Of a stretch of 64,000 nucleotides of DNA, positions 45,422 to 54,728 are shown in pieces. The DNA lies in NCBI RefSeq assembly GCF_003014595.1, contig NZ_PYGK01000017.1, positions 124,001-188,000 on the forward strand. The letters run 5' to 3'. The notes beneath the pieces are model-generated. The model made no database searches. It saw nothing but the letters and a program-made list of their open reading frames with translations, and was not told the DNA's origin. The translations under genes and the position numbers were made by a program. Origin of the DNA: Chitinophaga ginsengisoli. GTDB taxonomy: Bacteria > Bacteroidota > Bacteroidia > Chitinophagales > Chitinophagaceae. Position 1 is the stretch's first letter, and each line of letters starts with the position of its first letter.

Positions 45422-46309
45422 ATGAAGTTTCCGGAATATCGCTCCTTGCTGAAACCAGAAAGCGCAGATGCTGCCCTTCCTTTTATGATCCATTCGATTC
45501 GTAAAGTGCGGGCAGAGGTAGCAGCTCACAACATGTTTCCGCATAAACAGCGCTATGTTGAGATCATCTGGATCATGAAGGGTGGTGGCACCCTTGTTAT
45601 GGACCTGGAGAAATTTGTGCTGCAGGATAACAGTATTTTCTGTATTACGCCGGGGCAGTTACATCAGCTGAAAGAAGATGAACAAACAGAAGGATACATC
45701 TTCTCTTTTACTGAAGCATTCCTGCACATGGGAGAACAGGACTTTGACCTGATGTACAACTCCGGTCTTTTCCAGTCCTTTTCCAGATCGGCAGGTATCC
45801 GGCTGGATAATGATACTGCCGGGGAGATGCAGGAGATCGCGCTTAAAATGCTAAAGGAGAGTAATAATGCATACCTGTTCAAAACAGAAATGCTGCGACG
45901 CTACCTGAAGATATTTCTGATCTATGTGGCCAGGCAGTTCCATGCACCATTGCAGACGCTTATGCAGACGCGGAACCTTGAGCTGACAGAGAAATTCAAG
46001 TCGCTGGTAGAAGCACATTTTAAAACACACCGTAAAGTAGCAGACTATGCGAAGTTACTGGCGGTAACGCCCAACTATCTGAATGAGATCATTAAAAAGA
46101 CGACCGCCTACCCTGCCAGTCATCACATCCGTCAGCGTATTGTGCTCGAAGCAAAGAGGAGGATCGCTTACTCTGATGAGTGTATGAAAGAGGTGGCCTG
46201 GCATCTGGGCTTCAGTGATATCGCGCACTTCAGCAAGTTCTTTAAGAATGCTACCGGCACTACTTTTACTGAGTTCAGGAAAGAATGCCTCGTGCTCACC
46301 ACCAGCTGA
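45422..46309 (+). CDS. AraC-family transcriptional regulator (copy 2)
   Basis: 295 residues, same architecture as copy 1: cupin domain (NMFPHKQRYVEIIWIMKGGG, ITPGQLHQLKEDEQTEGYIF) and AraC helices (HRKVADYAKLLAVTPNYLNE, MKEVAWHLGFSDIAHFSKFF). A tandem duplication followed by inversion, or simple divergence, has produced two head-to-head paralogues. Target unknown; the RND operon downstream has its own AraC gene. Confidence 0.93.
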   Translation: MKFPEYRSLLKPESADAALPFMIHSIRKVRAEVAAHNMFPHKQRYVEIIWIMKGGGTLVMDLEKFVLQDNSIFCITPGQLHQLKEDEQTEGYIFSFTEAFLHMGEQDFDLMYNSGLFQSFSRSAGIRLDNDTAGEMQEIALKMLKESNNAYLFKTEMLRRYLKIFLIYVARQFHAPLQTLMQTRNLELTEKFKSLVEAHFKTHRKVADYAKLLAVTPNYLNEIIKKTTAYPASHHIRQRIVLEAKRRIAYSDECMKEVAWHLGFSDIAHFSKFFKNATGTTFTEFRKECLVLTTS

Positions 46310-46412
46310 GTGTCAGTGCTGGCAAATGCTCCGGGCAATCAACATGTATTTGCACCTGGTTGTGAGAACAGCGAAGGCCCATGATTAATACAAGTGAATC
46401 CTTAATTCCTGC

Positions 46413-46445
46413 ATTGTTGTAGAACGTACGTTTTTTCATCTTTGC
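46413..46445 (+). promoter_or_regulatory. Bacteroidota-type promoter of the candidate small RNA
   Basis: TTGTTG at 46413-46418 with CATCTTTGC at 46437-46445 (consensus TAnnTTTG), spacing about 17-20 bp. The -7 box differs from consensus only in its first base. It points into 46450-46554. Confidence 0.45.
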
Positions 46446-46449
46446 AGTG

Positions 46450-46554
46450 TTATCAATAAGATATCGGATCATCAGCGAAAATTTAAACCTGATATTTTTA
46501 TCAAGTTGGCATTGGTTACCAAACGGCTGTTTCTCTCCAGAAACAGCTTTTTTT
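46450..46554 (+). ncRNA. Candidate small RNA with own promoter and terminator
   Basis: About 105 bases with no ORF. It begins just after the promoter-like CATCTTTGC and ends in a textbook intrinsic terminator: perfect 9-bp stem GCTGTTTCT / AGAAACAGC, loop CTCC, then seven T. A short inner dyad TTGGTTACCAA is at 46514-46524. The AraC gene ends 140 bp before the promoter, so the terminator is unlikely to serve only that gene. No known family recognised. Confidence 0.45.
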
Positions 46555-46573
46555 ATACCTGACAATAAAAATA

Positions 46574-46601
46574 AATAGCGCCACAGGGCTGTGGCGCTAT
46601 T
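46574..46601 (-). terminator. Terminator of the RND efflux operon
   Basis: Perfect 11-bp stem AATAGCGCCAC / GTGGCGCTATT, 50 bp beyond the stop of the outer-membrane factor gene at 46651. Confidence 0.75.
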
Positions 46602-46650
46602 GGGTTACAAACAGTATATCTACCTATTACAACTGTCCTTGATTAATCGT

Positions 46651-48081
46651 CTATTTCCAGCCGCCTCCCAGGCTTCTGTATAATTCAACAGAAGCACTGA
46701 GTTGCTGACGTGTGATGTCGGCCTGTGTCAGTGATGCTTCCAGCGACCGGCTCTGTGCAGTGACCACTTCCAGGTAGTTGGCCATACCACTGCGGAACAG
46801 CATTCTTGCCTGAACTACGGCCAACTGCAATGTATTGACCTGCTCAGATGCTATTTGTTGCTGGTCTTTCAGTTTATCCAGCTTTACGAGAGAGTTTGAC
46901 ACCTCTCCTATTGCATCCAGGGCTATCTGACGGAACCTGATCACCTCCTGTTCACGTTGCACCTTTGCTACTTCCAGGTTCGCTTTTAGCTGTCCCCGTT
47001 GAAATAGGGGCTGTGTGATACTACCAGCTACGGTACCAAACAGGGACGCAGGCAATGTGAACCATTCGCTGGCTTTAAAGGCATTTACGCCGCCGCTGGC
47101 GGTGATATTCAGTGAAGGGTACATACTAGCCTGTGCCACGCCTACTTCTGCGTTAGCGGCCTTTAAAGCCATTTCCTGCGCTCTTACATCCGGACGGTTG
47201 CTGAGCAGGGCCGCAGGTACGCCTGTGGGCAGCAGCTCGCGCACCGGTGTGCCAGTCAGGGTCGTACTGTATACTATTGTACCAGGCAACTCCCCCGCCA
47301 GGATACGCAATCTATTCTGCTCGATGGCTTTGGCCTGTTCCAGCTGAGGTATCAGCAGGGCGGCCGTTTGCCGTTGTGCCACGGCCTGCTGTACCCCCAG
47401 TTCGGTTGTTTCACCGGCGGTCTTCTGCAGTCGTATCATTTGTACAATGGTATCGCTCAGGGCCACATTGCTACGGGCAATGTTTAACTGGGCATCCAGC
47501 ATCAGCAGGTTATAATAACTGTTGGCGATATCTGCCACCAGTCCTGTCTGTACGGCATGCATGCCTTCATACGTTTGCAGGTAACTGGCAAGTGCAGCTT
47601 CCTTGCGACGTTTGATCTTTCCCCATACATCAATCTCCCAGGACAAACCTCCGCTGAGGCTATAGTCTTCGATATGATCCGTGTGCAGGAAATTATTCAG
47701 ACTGGTACCGTTTAAACTGTTCTTAGAAGGGATGGAAGTAGACGCTGCCGCCTGGAGATTCACAGCAGGCAGCCAACCTAATTTTGCCTGTTTCAAGTAT
47801 GCCTGTGCTGTTTCGATACGTTTCAATGCCAGCTGCAGATCGTAGTTCCCGCTCAGCGCCCTTCCTATTAATCCCTGTAGAGTGGTATCTGTAAAAAATT
47901 GTCTCCATTCTATTGTTGCAATGCTGCTGTCGGCTGTTGTACCTGCAGCAACGGCAGTGTCGCTGTACTGAGCCGGCAACGTTACCGCGGGCCGTTCATA
48001 ATTACGGCCCACCCGGCACGCTGCAAATCCTGCAACTATAAAGAAAGAGACGATTGGTATCCTGATATATTTTAGTGTCAT
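46651..48081 (-). CDS. RND efflux outer-membrane factor (NodT/TolC type lipoprotein)
   Basis: 476 residues, lipobox AGFAACRVGRN. TolC-fold coiled-coil repeats in duplicate: NYDLQLALKRIETAQAYLKQ and GVAQASMYPSLNITASGGVN are the two conserved halves, and ANYLEVVTAQSRSLEASLTQ closes the second. It forms the outer-membrane channel for the pump encoded just upstream. Operon order on the minus strand is adaptor, pump, channel, with 34 bp between pump and channel. Confidence 0.93.
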   Translation of the reverse strand: MTLKYIRIPIVSFFIVAGFAACRVGRNYERPAVTLPAQYSDTAVAAGTTADSSIATIEWRQFFTDTTLQGLIGRALSGNYDLQLALKRIETAQAYLKQAKLGWLPAVNLQAAASTSIPSKNSLNGTSLNNFLHTDHIEDYSLSGGLSWEIDVWGKIKRRKEAALASYLQTYEGMHAVQTGLVADIANSYYNLLMLDAQLNIARSNVALSDTIVQMIRLQKTAGETTELGVQQAVAQRQTAALLIPQLEQAKAIEQNRLRILAGELPGTIVYSTTLTGTPVRELLPTGVPAALLSNRPDVRAQEMALKAANAEVGVAQASMYPSLNITASGGVNAFKASEWFTLPASLFGTVAGSITQPLFQRGQLKANLEVAKVQREQEVIRFRQIALDAIGEVSNSLVKLDKLKDQQQIASEQVNTLQLAVVQARMLFRSGMANYLEVVTAQSRSLEASLTQADITRQQLSASVELYRSLGGGWK

Positions 48082-48115
48082 CCTGTTTTTCTTTAAGCTT
48101 TAATATTAAATGCGC

Positions 48116-51100
48116 TTATACAGTCGCATCTCCTGCCAGTTCAGGCGCCCCGGTTTTCAACGGTTTGCCGCTGATCTTTTCCTGTAAATACTGGAAAACG
48201 ATGAACAGCACCGGGATGGCAAAGACACCCAGTATTACCCCCGTCAGCATACCTCCGGCGGCACCGGTACTGATGGAACGGTTACCCAGCGCAGAAGATC
48301 CTGTTGCACGCATCAGTGGCGTCAGGCCCGCCACAAAGGCGAAAGACGTCATCAGGATAGGACGCAGACGAAGGCGGGACGCCTCCAGTGCAGCCGCCAG
48401 CAGTCCCATACCGTTACGACGCCGCTGTACAGCATACTCCACGATCAGGATGGCGTTCTTCGCCAGCAGCCCTATCAGCATGATCAATCCTACCTGTACA
48501 TAGATGTTGTTATCAATACCGAACATATTGATAAACAGGAACACACCGAAAATACCCAGCGGAATAGACAGTATCACTGAGAATGGCAGGATATAACTTT
48601 CGTACTGTGCCGACAGCAGGAAGTATACAAACACAAGACATAACAGGAAGATGATACCTGCCTGTCCGCCTGCGGCGATCTCTTCTTTCGTCATACCTAC
48701 CCACTCATAAGAGAAACCTCTCGGCAGGTATTGCTGCGCTACTTCTTCCACTGCCTTGATGGCATCACCAGAGCTATAGCCTGGTTTAGGCTGCCCGTTG
48801 ATGGTTACGGCGTTAAAGAGGTTGTTACGGGTCACTGTCTCAGGACCATACACCCTTTCAAGTTTCACGATGGCATTTACAGGCACCATCTCACCGGTTT
48901 TATTCTTCACATAGATCTCGTTCAGCGATTCGGGTTGCGCACGGGAAGGCGCTTCCGCCTGTACGATCACACGGTAGTATTTACCGAAGCGGTTGAAGTC
49001 AGACGCAAAGGTGCTACCGTAATATACCTGCATGGTCTGCAACACATCTGATACAGATACACCTAATTGTTTCGCCTTTGTCTCATCTATCTCCAGGTTA
49101 TATTGCGGGTTGCCTGCATTGAAAGTGGTAAATGCAAAAGCAATCTCTTTACGTTTCATCAGTTCACCGATAAAACCATAAGCCGTATTGGCCAGTTTAT
49201 CGAGCGGACCACCGGTACGGTCCTGCAGGATCACCTCAAAACCATCCACGTTACTGAAACCCGGTACGGTTGGCATGTTAAACATAAAGATGTTGGCTTC
49301 CTTGATACTGGCAAGCCTCGCCTGCATCATACCCATTACATCTTTCAGGTCTTTTGCCTTACCACGGTCTTCATGTTTTTTCAGTTTCACGAAACCTATC
49401 GCATAAGCAGAGCTGTTGGAGTTGGTGAGCAGGTTGAAACCGGAAACACTCAGGTAAGTATTCACCGCTTCCATTGCTTTCATCTCCTTCTCCACCTTAT
49501 CTACCACTTCCTGTGTACGTTGCAGGGAAGTACCGGGAGGCATGGTCACAGAATATACCACGAAGCCGTTATCTTCTGTTGGAATAAAACCGGTAGGTGT
49601 CTTCTTCACTAACCAGACAGTCACACCTAATATTATTACCAGTATCCCGATAGGTATCCATTTACGCTTCACCAGGAAGCGTACGCTGCTGATGTATTTA
49701 TTGGTCACTGCTTCAAAACCTGTGTTGAAAGCACTGAAGAAACGGCTGCCAAATCCTTTGGTATAAGCGGCACCATGTACATCCTTGCTATGATTGTTCT
49801 TCAACAACAGGGCACACAAGGCCGGGCTCAATGTCAAGGCGTTCAGTGCGGAGATCAGGATCGCGATAGCCAGTGTAAAAGCGAACTGCCGGTAGAATAC
49901 TCCTGCAGGTCCCTGCATGAAACCAACCGGAATGAATACGGCCGCCATCACCAGGGTAATGGAGATGATCGCTCCGGAGATCTCCTGCATACTGGTGATC
50001 GTTGCTGCACGCGGCGTCATATTAATATGCTCCATTTTCGTGTGTACGGCTTCCACCACCACAATGGCATCATCCACCACAATACCAATGGCCAGTACAA
50101 GCGCGAACAATGTCAGCAGGTTAATCGTAAAGCCGAACAACTGCATAAAGAAGAAGGTACCAATAATGGCTACCGGCACCGCAATAGCAGGGATCAGCGT
50201 AGAGCGGAAGTCCTGCAGAAAGATGAACACCACGATGAATACCAGTATAAAGGCTTCTATAAGTGTGTGTTTCACCTGGTCGATAGATTCATCCAGGTAT
50301 TCTTTGGTGCTATAGATATTGAAGTAATCTACGCCATTAGGGAAGAGTCCTGCTGCTTTTTTCATCAGTTCATTCACCTGTGTCTGGATCTCATTGGCGT
50401 TTGAACCGGCGGTCTGATAGATGGCGATACCAATACCATATTTACCATTCACGTGTGTATCACTGCTATAGGTAAAGGAACCAAATTCAACACGGGCTAC
50501 ATCTTTCAGTTTCAGAAGAGAACCGTCTGCATTTGCTTTCAGTACGATGTCTTCGTATTGGGAGTTCTGGTTACGCTTACCTTTATACTTTATCACATAT
50601 TCGAAGGCTTCCTTACTGCTTTCGCCAAAGCGGCCGGGAGCGGCTTCCAGGTTCTGTTCCCTGATAGCAGTTAATACATCCTGGGGAGAAAGGTTGTTGG
50701 CAGCAAGACGATCGGGACGTAACCATATACGCATGGAATAGTCTTTCGCGCCAAACACCATTGCCTGTCCGACGCCGGTTACACGTTGTATCTCCGGGAT
50801 GATGTTGATCTTCGCATAGTTCTGCAGGAATTTCTCATCATATTCTTCCTGGTCGCTGATCAGGTTCACCACCATGATCATACTGTTCTGCTGTTTCTGC
50901 GTGGTGATACCGGCACTCACTACTTCCACAGGAAGCAGGCTGGTAGCCTTGGAAACACGGTTCTGCACATTCACGGCAGCCAGATCGGGGTCTGTACCCA
51001 GTTTGAAGTATACAGTCAGCGTCATGGAGCCGTCGTTATTGGAAGTGGAAGTCATGTAGGTCATGTTTTCCACCCCATTCACCGCTTCTTCAATAGGAGT

Positions 51101-51286
51101 CGCTACAGAACGGGCTACGACCTCCGCATTCGCACCAGGATAAGAAGCTGTAACAGCTACGCTGGGCGGCGCGATATCGGGGAACTGTGTAACAGGCAGG
51201 GTAGTCAGGGATAGTAATCCCAACAACACCAGGATGATGGACACCACCGTTGCCAGTACGGGCCTTTCTATAAATTTTCTTAACAT
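48116..51286 (-). CDS. RND multidrug efflux pump, inner-membrane subunit (HAE1 family)
   Basis: 1056 residues, AcrB length. N-terminal FIERPVLATVVSIILVLLGL, the proton-relay region LFALVLAIGIVVDDAIVVVE (the two Asp of TM4) and PILMTSFAFVAGLTPLM. The two halves each have porter-domain sequence (DIAPPSVAVTASYPGANAEV). It exports hydrophobic drugs or cell-derived compounds with proton antiport. Start supported by the spacing of 102 bp to the adaptor gene. Confidence 0.95.
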   Translation of the reverse strand: MLRKFIERPVLATVVSIILVLLGLLSLTTLPVTQFPDIAPPSVAVTASYPGANAEVVARSVATPIEEAVNGVENMTYMTSTSNNDGSMTLTVYFKLGTDPDLAAVNVQNRVSKATSLLPVEVVSAGITTQKQQNSMIMVVNLISDQEEYDEKFLQNYAKINIIPEIQRVTGVGQAMVFGAKDYSMRIWLRPDRLAANNLSPQDVLTAIREQNLEAAPGRFGESSKEAFEYVIKYKGKRNQNSQYEDIVLKANADGSLLKLKDVARVEFGSFTYSSDTHVNGKYGIGIAIYQTAGSNANEIQTQVNELMKKAAGLFPNGVDYFNIYSTKEYLDESIDQVKHTLIEAFILVFIVVFIFLQDFRSTLIPAIAVPVAIIGTFFFMQLFGFTINLLTLFALVLAIGIVVDDAIVVVEAVHTKMEHINMTPRAATITSMQEISGAIISITLVMAAVFIPVGFMQGPAGVFYRQFAFTLAIAILISALNALTLSPALCALLLKNNHSKDVHGAAYTKGFGSRFFSAFNTGFEAVTNKYISSVRFLVKRKWIPIGILVIILGVTVWLVKKTPTGFIPTEDNGFVVYSVTMPPGTSLQRTQEVVDKVEKEMKAMEAVNTYLSVSGFNLLTNSNSSAYAIGFVKLKKHEDRGKAKDLKDVMGMMQARLASIKEANIFMFNMPTVPGFSNVDGFEVILQDRTGGPLDKLANTAYGFIGELMKRKEIAFAFTTFNAGNPQYNLEIDETKAKQLGVSVSDVLQTMQVYYGSTFASDFNRFGKYYRVIVQAEAPSRAQPESLNEIYVKNKTGEMVPVNAIVKLERVYGPETVTRNNLFNAVTINGQPKPGYSSGDAIKAVEEVAQQYLPRGFSYEWVGMTKEEIAAGGQAGIIFLLCLVFVYFLLSAQYESYILPFSVILSIPLGIFGVFLFINMFGIDNNIYVQVGLIMLIGLLAKNAILIVEYAVQRRRNGMGLLAAALEASRLRLRPILMTSFAFVAGLTPLMRATGSSALGNRSISTGAAGGMLTGVILGVFAIPVLFIVFQYLQEKISGKPLKTGAPELAGDATV

Positions 51287-51388
51287 AATCTTGTTGCATT
51301 TTTGTTTATCCGGATGTCTGAAGCGTCGTCTTCCCGGTGCGGCTTTTTATAGCCGTTAAAAAGAGTGTACGCTGCTGCGTGTGGTCAC

Positions 51389-52570
51389 TTAAAGCGGCCT
51401 TACTTTCAGCAGACTGTCCAGTGACATTGGTTCTGGTTGTATCACAACGCCATCGCGGAGACGGTCCAATCCTGTATATACAACAGATTCTCCCGCGGTT
51501 ACACCTTTTTCCACGAAATAATAGGCGTTACTCTTTCCCGATACTTTGATAGGTTTGCTGACTACTTTATTACTGTCGCCAACAGTAAAGATGAATATCT
51601 TATCCTGTAACTCAAATGTAGCTTCCTGTGGCACCACCAATGCAGCAGGAAATGATTCAGAGATCTTCACTTTGCCGGTATTGCCGGAACGCAGCAATCC
51701 ATTAGGGTTTGGAAATACAGCACGGAAGCTGACAGCACCCATTGTTTTGTCAAACTGGCCTTCCATGGTTTCAATACGTCCTTTCTCCGGATAGATAGTG
51801 TTGTCGGGCATGACCAGTTCTACAGGAGGTAACTGTTTTACTTTTTCTGCGATGGTATTGCCTTTTACTTTGTCTTTAAACTGGAGGAAATCGACTTCAC
51901 TCATAGAGAAATAAGCATACACTTCATTCACATCTGAGAGCAGTGTGAGTGGTTGTGTTTCACTACGTCCGACGAGGCTACCTAATTTATAAGGAATACG
52001 GCCGATGTATCCGTTTACGGGAGCGGTTATGACTGTATAACCCAGGTTGATACGTGCGTTTCCTACCATCGCCTCTGCCTGAGCAACATTGGCTTTCGCA
52101 GCCTGTAAGGCAGCTTTGGCAGTCTTCAGTTGCACATCAGAAACAACATTATTATCTACCAGTGGTGTGAGCCTGGATACTTCCAGGGCGGCTTTTTCTT
52201 CATTCGCCTGTGCAGCTGCAAGGCTGGCGGAAGTATTGCTCAACTGCTCGCGGTAAGGGCGGTCGTTGATACGGAAGAGTGGCTGGCCTGCTTTCACATA
52301 AGCACCTTCATCTACGAAGATCTTATCGAGGTAGCCATCTACCTGCGGGCGGATCTCTACGTTCACTCTACCTTCGAGCGCTGCGTTATATTCACGGTAA
52401 GTAGTACCAGGCATTGCTGCTGCCTTGAATACAGGCAATGCAGCGGGTGGAGGAGCTCCATCTGATCTGGCGGAAGAAGAGGCGCAACCTGATAATACTA
52501 CCATAACTATTAAGCTATAGAGAAAGCCCGCAGGCTTTTGTTTGTAAAAGATCTGAAATAAGTGGTTCAT
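51389..52570 (-). CDS. RND efflux periplasmic adaptor lipoprotein (AcrA type)
   Basis: 393 residues with lipobox VVLSGCASSSARSD. Lipoyl/barrel-sandwich part RVNVEIRPQVDGYLDKIFVD and GYTVITAPVNGYIGRIPYKL, hairpin between, and beta-barrel NPNGLLRSGNTGKVKISESF. It couples the inner-membrane pump to the outer-membrane factor. First gene of the three-gene efflux operon; the AraC gene lies 340 bp upstream on the same strand. Confidence 0.94.
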   Translation of the reverse strand: MNHLFQIFYKQKPAGFLYSLIVMVVLSGCASSSARSDGAPPPAALPVFKAAAMPGTTYREYNAALEGRVNVEIRPQVDGYLDKIFVDEGAYVKAGQPLFRINDRPYREQLSNTSASLAAAQANEEKAALEVSRLTPLVDNNVVSDVQLKTAKAALQAAKANVAQAEAMVGNARINLGYTVITAPVNGYIGRIPYKLGSLVGRSETQPLTLLSDVNEVYAYFSMSEVDFLQFKDKVKGNTIAEKVKQLPPVELVMPDNTIYPEKGRIETMEGQFDKTMGAVSFRAVFPNPNGLLRSGNTGKVKISESFPAALVVPQEATFELQDKIFIFTVGDSNKVVSKPIKVSGKSNAYYFVEKGVTAGESVVYTGLDRLRDGVVIQPEPMSLDSLLKVRPL

Positions 52571-52910
52571 ACGGTTTGTTTTTCTTGATAGATGACAATA
52601 GCGATCCTGTCTGTAATCCTTATTGGCGATTTCAGATACATGACGGAGCTATGGGCAAATCCTGCCTAGCCCTTTCCGAGGTGGAAGGAAAGGAAAACAG
52701 TAGTTGTCACGTAGTTTGCACTACGGGGTAGATTTACGCTTAAAAATTTTTATAGACTGCTAAGAGAATATAGTTTCCGGCGGTTAGCAGAAAGAGAATT
52801 TGAACTTCATGAGCTTGCGGTTTTAGTTTGACGGTTGCTAAAACAGTTTATTCCAATCAACTACAAAAGTAGATCGTATGAATTTGAAAATCGTTTAACA
52901 AATTACGGTA
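52571..52910. other. Region between AraC gene and efflux operon
   Basis: 340 bp, no gene. It should contain the promoter of the efflux operon. A small hairpin GTAGT-TTGC-ACTAC lies at about 52715. No clear operator. Confidence 0.3.
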
Positions 52911-53792
52911 TTAATTGTACTTTTCCCGGATGCTTCTCTGAAAAGAGGCTGGTGTAGCGCCTGTATGTTTTTTAAAGAAGCGGTTAAAATAGCCATCATC
53001 TTCGAAATTCAGTTGTCCTGCTATTTCCTTGATGCTATGTTCTGCCCAGTACAATAACCGTTTTGCCTCCGTTATCCGTTTCTCATCAATGATCTGTTTT
53101 GCTGTTTTTCCCATAGCTGATTTGATGGTATCATTCAGGTGTCCTGGTGTGACAAACATCATATCTGCATAATGGGCGACTTGTGTTTTATCTTTATAAT
53201 GCAGGTCTGACAATTCATTAAATTGCTTTACAATGCGGTTGGGCAGCGTATCTGACTGAATAGATGCAATATCCAGCTGTGGCAATCTTGCGGTTGCGGC
53301 CATGAAAGATTTCAACTGACTACGGATGATCAGGTCACTGAGCGGCTGCGGGTTCTCTGTTTCTCTCAGCATCAAACGGGCGAAGCTCATTAGTTCTTTC
53401 AGCTGTACGTCTGTCAATTGAATGACTACTTTTTCAAACAGGCATCCCCAGCATATCATACCACTGCCGGATGTTTCCGGTATCAGGAATTCCTGTGAAA
53501 AAGAGATGTTCACGATTTCTGACAAGCTATCTCCACTATCCTGATGTATCTGGTCGGGCGACAACATAATTAACGCCGGGGCTTTCACGGTGTATTTTTC
53601 GAAGTCAATATATTGTACGCTTTCTCCTGACAGTAACAGGGTGAGGCTGTAATTTGAGCGTCTGTGTGGCTCCGACATATCTCCAGGTTGCACCAGGTAA
53701 GTAGTACGATCGATATGAAATCCTCGTACAGGGTTACCGGGCCTGTTAACGTCGGCATAGTTGTAAACGGGTATCAATACATTATTCCTCAT
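52911..53792 (-). CDS. AraC-family regulator, probable controller of the efflux operon
   Basis: 293 residues, N-terminal cupin-like sensor (MSEPHRRSNYSLTLLLSGES, LIMLSPDQIHQDSGD) and C-terminal AraC domain (TQVAHYADMMFVTPGHLNDT, SIKEIAGQLNFEDDGYFNRF). It is less similar to the two AraC genes at 44-46 kb than they are to each other. Directly upstream of, and on the same strand as, the RND operon; activator of it by position. Confidence 0.9.
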   Translation of the reverse strand: MRNNVLIPVYNYADVNRPGNPVRGFHIDRTTYLVQPGDMSEPHRRSNYSLTLLLSGESVQYIDFEKYTVKAPALIMLSPDQIHQDSGDSLSEIVNISFSQEFLIPETSGSGMICWGCLFEKVVIQLTDVQLKELMSFARLMLRETENPQPLSDLIIRSQLKSFMAATARLPQLDIASIQSDTLPNRIVKQFNELSDLHYKDKTQVAHYADMMFVTPGHLNDTIKSAMGKTAKQIIDEKRITEAKRLLYWAEHSIKEIAGQLNFEDDGYFNRFFKKHTGATPASFQRSIREKYN

Positions 53793-54082
53793 AACACTTG
53801 GCGATTTGTTATTAATAATGGTTCCTAACAGTAAATAAGATGATCAGGCAGATCTGATTAGATTAATTTATTGGACAGAAGCAGGTGGTAACAAGTAGTA
53901 TAACGTATAGTACAATTAAATATGGTGGTACAAAAGTATAAATTCCATCCACATTTTCTAGCAATCCATTGAATTTTAATTTCTAGCTTGATAAATTAAT
54001 GCTATACGATTCCTGCTACTTTCCAATACCGTATTTAATTAGCCGGCTAAATAAATATGGTAAAAAAAAGGAAAAATGAGTT
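53793..54082. other. Intergenic region upstream of the AraC gene
   Basis: AT-rich, contains the palindrome at 54032-54057 and nothing else recognised. Confidence 0.3.
54032..54057. promoter_or_regulatory. MarR-type operator 1 (26-bp palindrome)
   Basis: Central TTAGCCGGCTAA with outer arms TATTTA / TAAATA; the whole 26 bp is symmetric but for one base pair. Same core as 54537-54554. It lies 26 bp downstream of the MarR gene stop and about 240 bp upstream of the AraC start, so MarR may also control the AraC gene. Confidence 0.6.
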
Positions 54083-54523
54083 TTATTCTTCCTCTTCGAT
54101 GTTCTCCAGCACCTGCATTAACAGTCTCCTGAGCAATACTTTTTCTTCCGTGCTCATATTCTTTACAATCTGTTGTTCCAGTTTATTCCAGGTAGTATCT
54201 ATGATTTCAGTTGCAGCTTCTGTTCCTTTTTCTGTGAGTTTTACCCTGACAACCCGCTGATCAGCACAGCACTTTTCCCTTGTCAGGAAGCCGTTCTTTT
54301 CCAGTCTTTCGGCCATTCTGGTTACTGTTGCCGGGGTAACGTCCAGGTTTTCCGTGAGTTCGTTCATCGTCATTGCTCCTCCGCATAATACCTGGGCCAG
54401 GAAGTGCTCCTGACCGGCGTGGAGATTGTATGCAGCCAGCATCTGGTTGCCTTTATTCCTGTGTACCTTACAGATCTGCACGAGCAGGTGGCTGATGGTA
54501 CTGCACATCATCGGCTTGTTCAT
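54083..54523 (-). CDS. MarR-family transcriptional regulator
   Basis: 146 residues, normal MarR length. Winged helix LAQVLCGGAMTMNELTENLD, VTPATVTRMAERLEKNGFLT and the wing CCADQRVVRVKLTEKGTEA; the tandem Cys in the wing could be redox-sensitive. Flanked by two copies of the same palindrome, which implies autoregulation and probable control of the adjacent AraC/RND genes. Ligand unknown. Confidence 0.92.
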   Translation of the reverse strand: MNKPMMCSTISHLLVQICKVHRNKGNQMLAAYNLHAGQEHFLAQVLCGGAMTMNELTENLDVTPATVTRMAERLEKNGFLTREKCCADQRVVRVKLTEKGTEAATEIIDTTWNKLEQQIVKNMSTEEKVLLRRLLMQVLENIEEEE

Positions 54524-54536
54524 GAGACAAATATAA

Positions 54537-54554
54537 TATTTAGCCGGCTAAATA
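54537..54554. promoter_or_regulatory. MarR-type operator 2 (perfect 18-bp palindrome)
   Basis: TATTTAGCCGGCTAAATA, 13 bp upstream of the MarR start codon; shares the core TTAGCCGGCTAA with operator 1. Binding here would block transcription or translation start of the MarR gene itself. Confidence 0.7.
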
Positions 54555-54606
54555 AAATCTAATTCTCTTTTTTTGTGTCTGCGGATTGTCATCTGTGTAC
54601 TGGGCT

Positions 54607-54658
54607 AAAATAGAAAGCGGGTGCATCAAATATTCTTGATACACCCGCTTTCTATTTT
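54607..54658. terminator. Long hairpin, terminator of the mutS2-side transcript
   Basis: Stem AAAATAGAAAGCGGGTG / CACCCGCTTTCTATTTT extended by ATCAA/TTGAT around one mismatch, with A and T tracts on both sides, so it can act on either strand. It separates the MarR promoter from the repeat zone after mutS2. Confidence 0.8.
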
Positions 54659-54728
54659 ATTACTAAGCTAAGTAGCTTCTTTATTACTACGCTGAGTAGC
54701 TTCTATATTATTACGCTAAGTAGCTCCG
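54657..54728. repeat. Three 24-bp tandem repeats
   Basis: Units at 54657-54680, 54681-54704 and 54705-54728 share TTACTAAGCTAAGTAGCT-type sequence, each with a small inner dyad (GCTAAGTAGC). Not CRISPR-like: there are no spacers. Confidence 0.85.

Noticed and set aside
49775..50404. Plus-strand frame of 209 codons inside the RND pump gene
   Set aside because: Complement shadow of the well-supported pump gene on the minus strand.
54657..54728. 24-bp repeats as a CRISPR array
   Set aside because: Units are directly adjacent without spacers and there are no cas genes.
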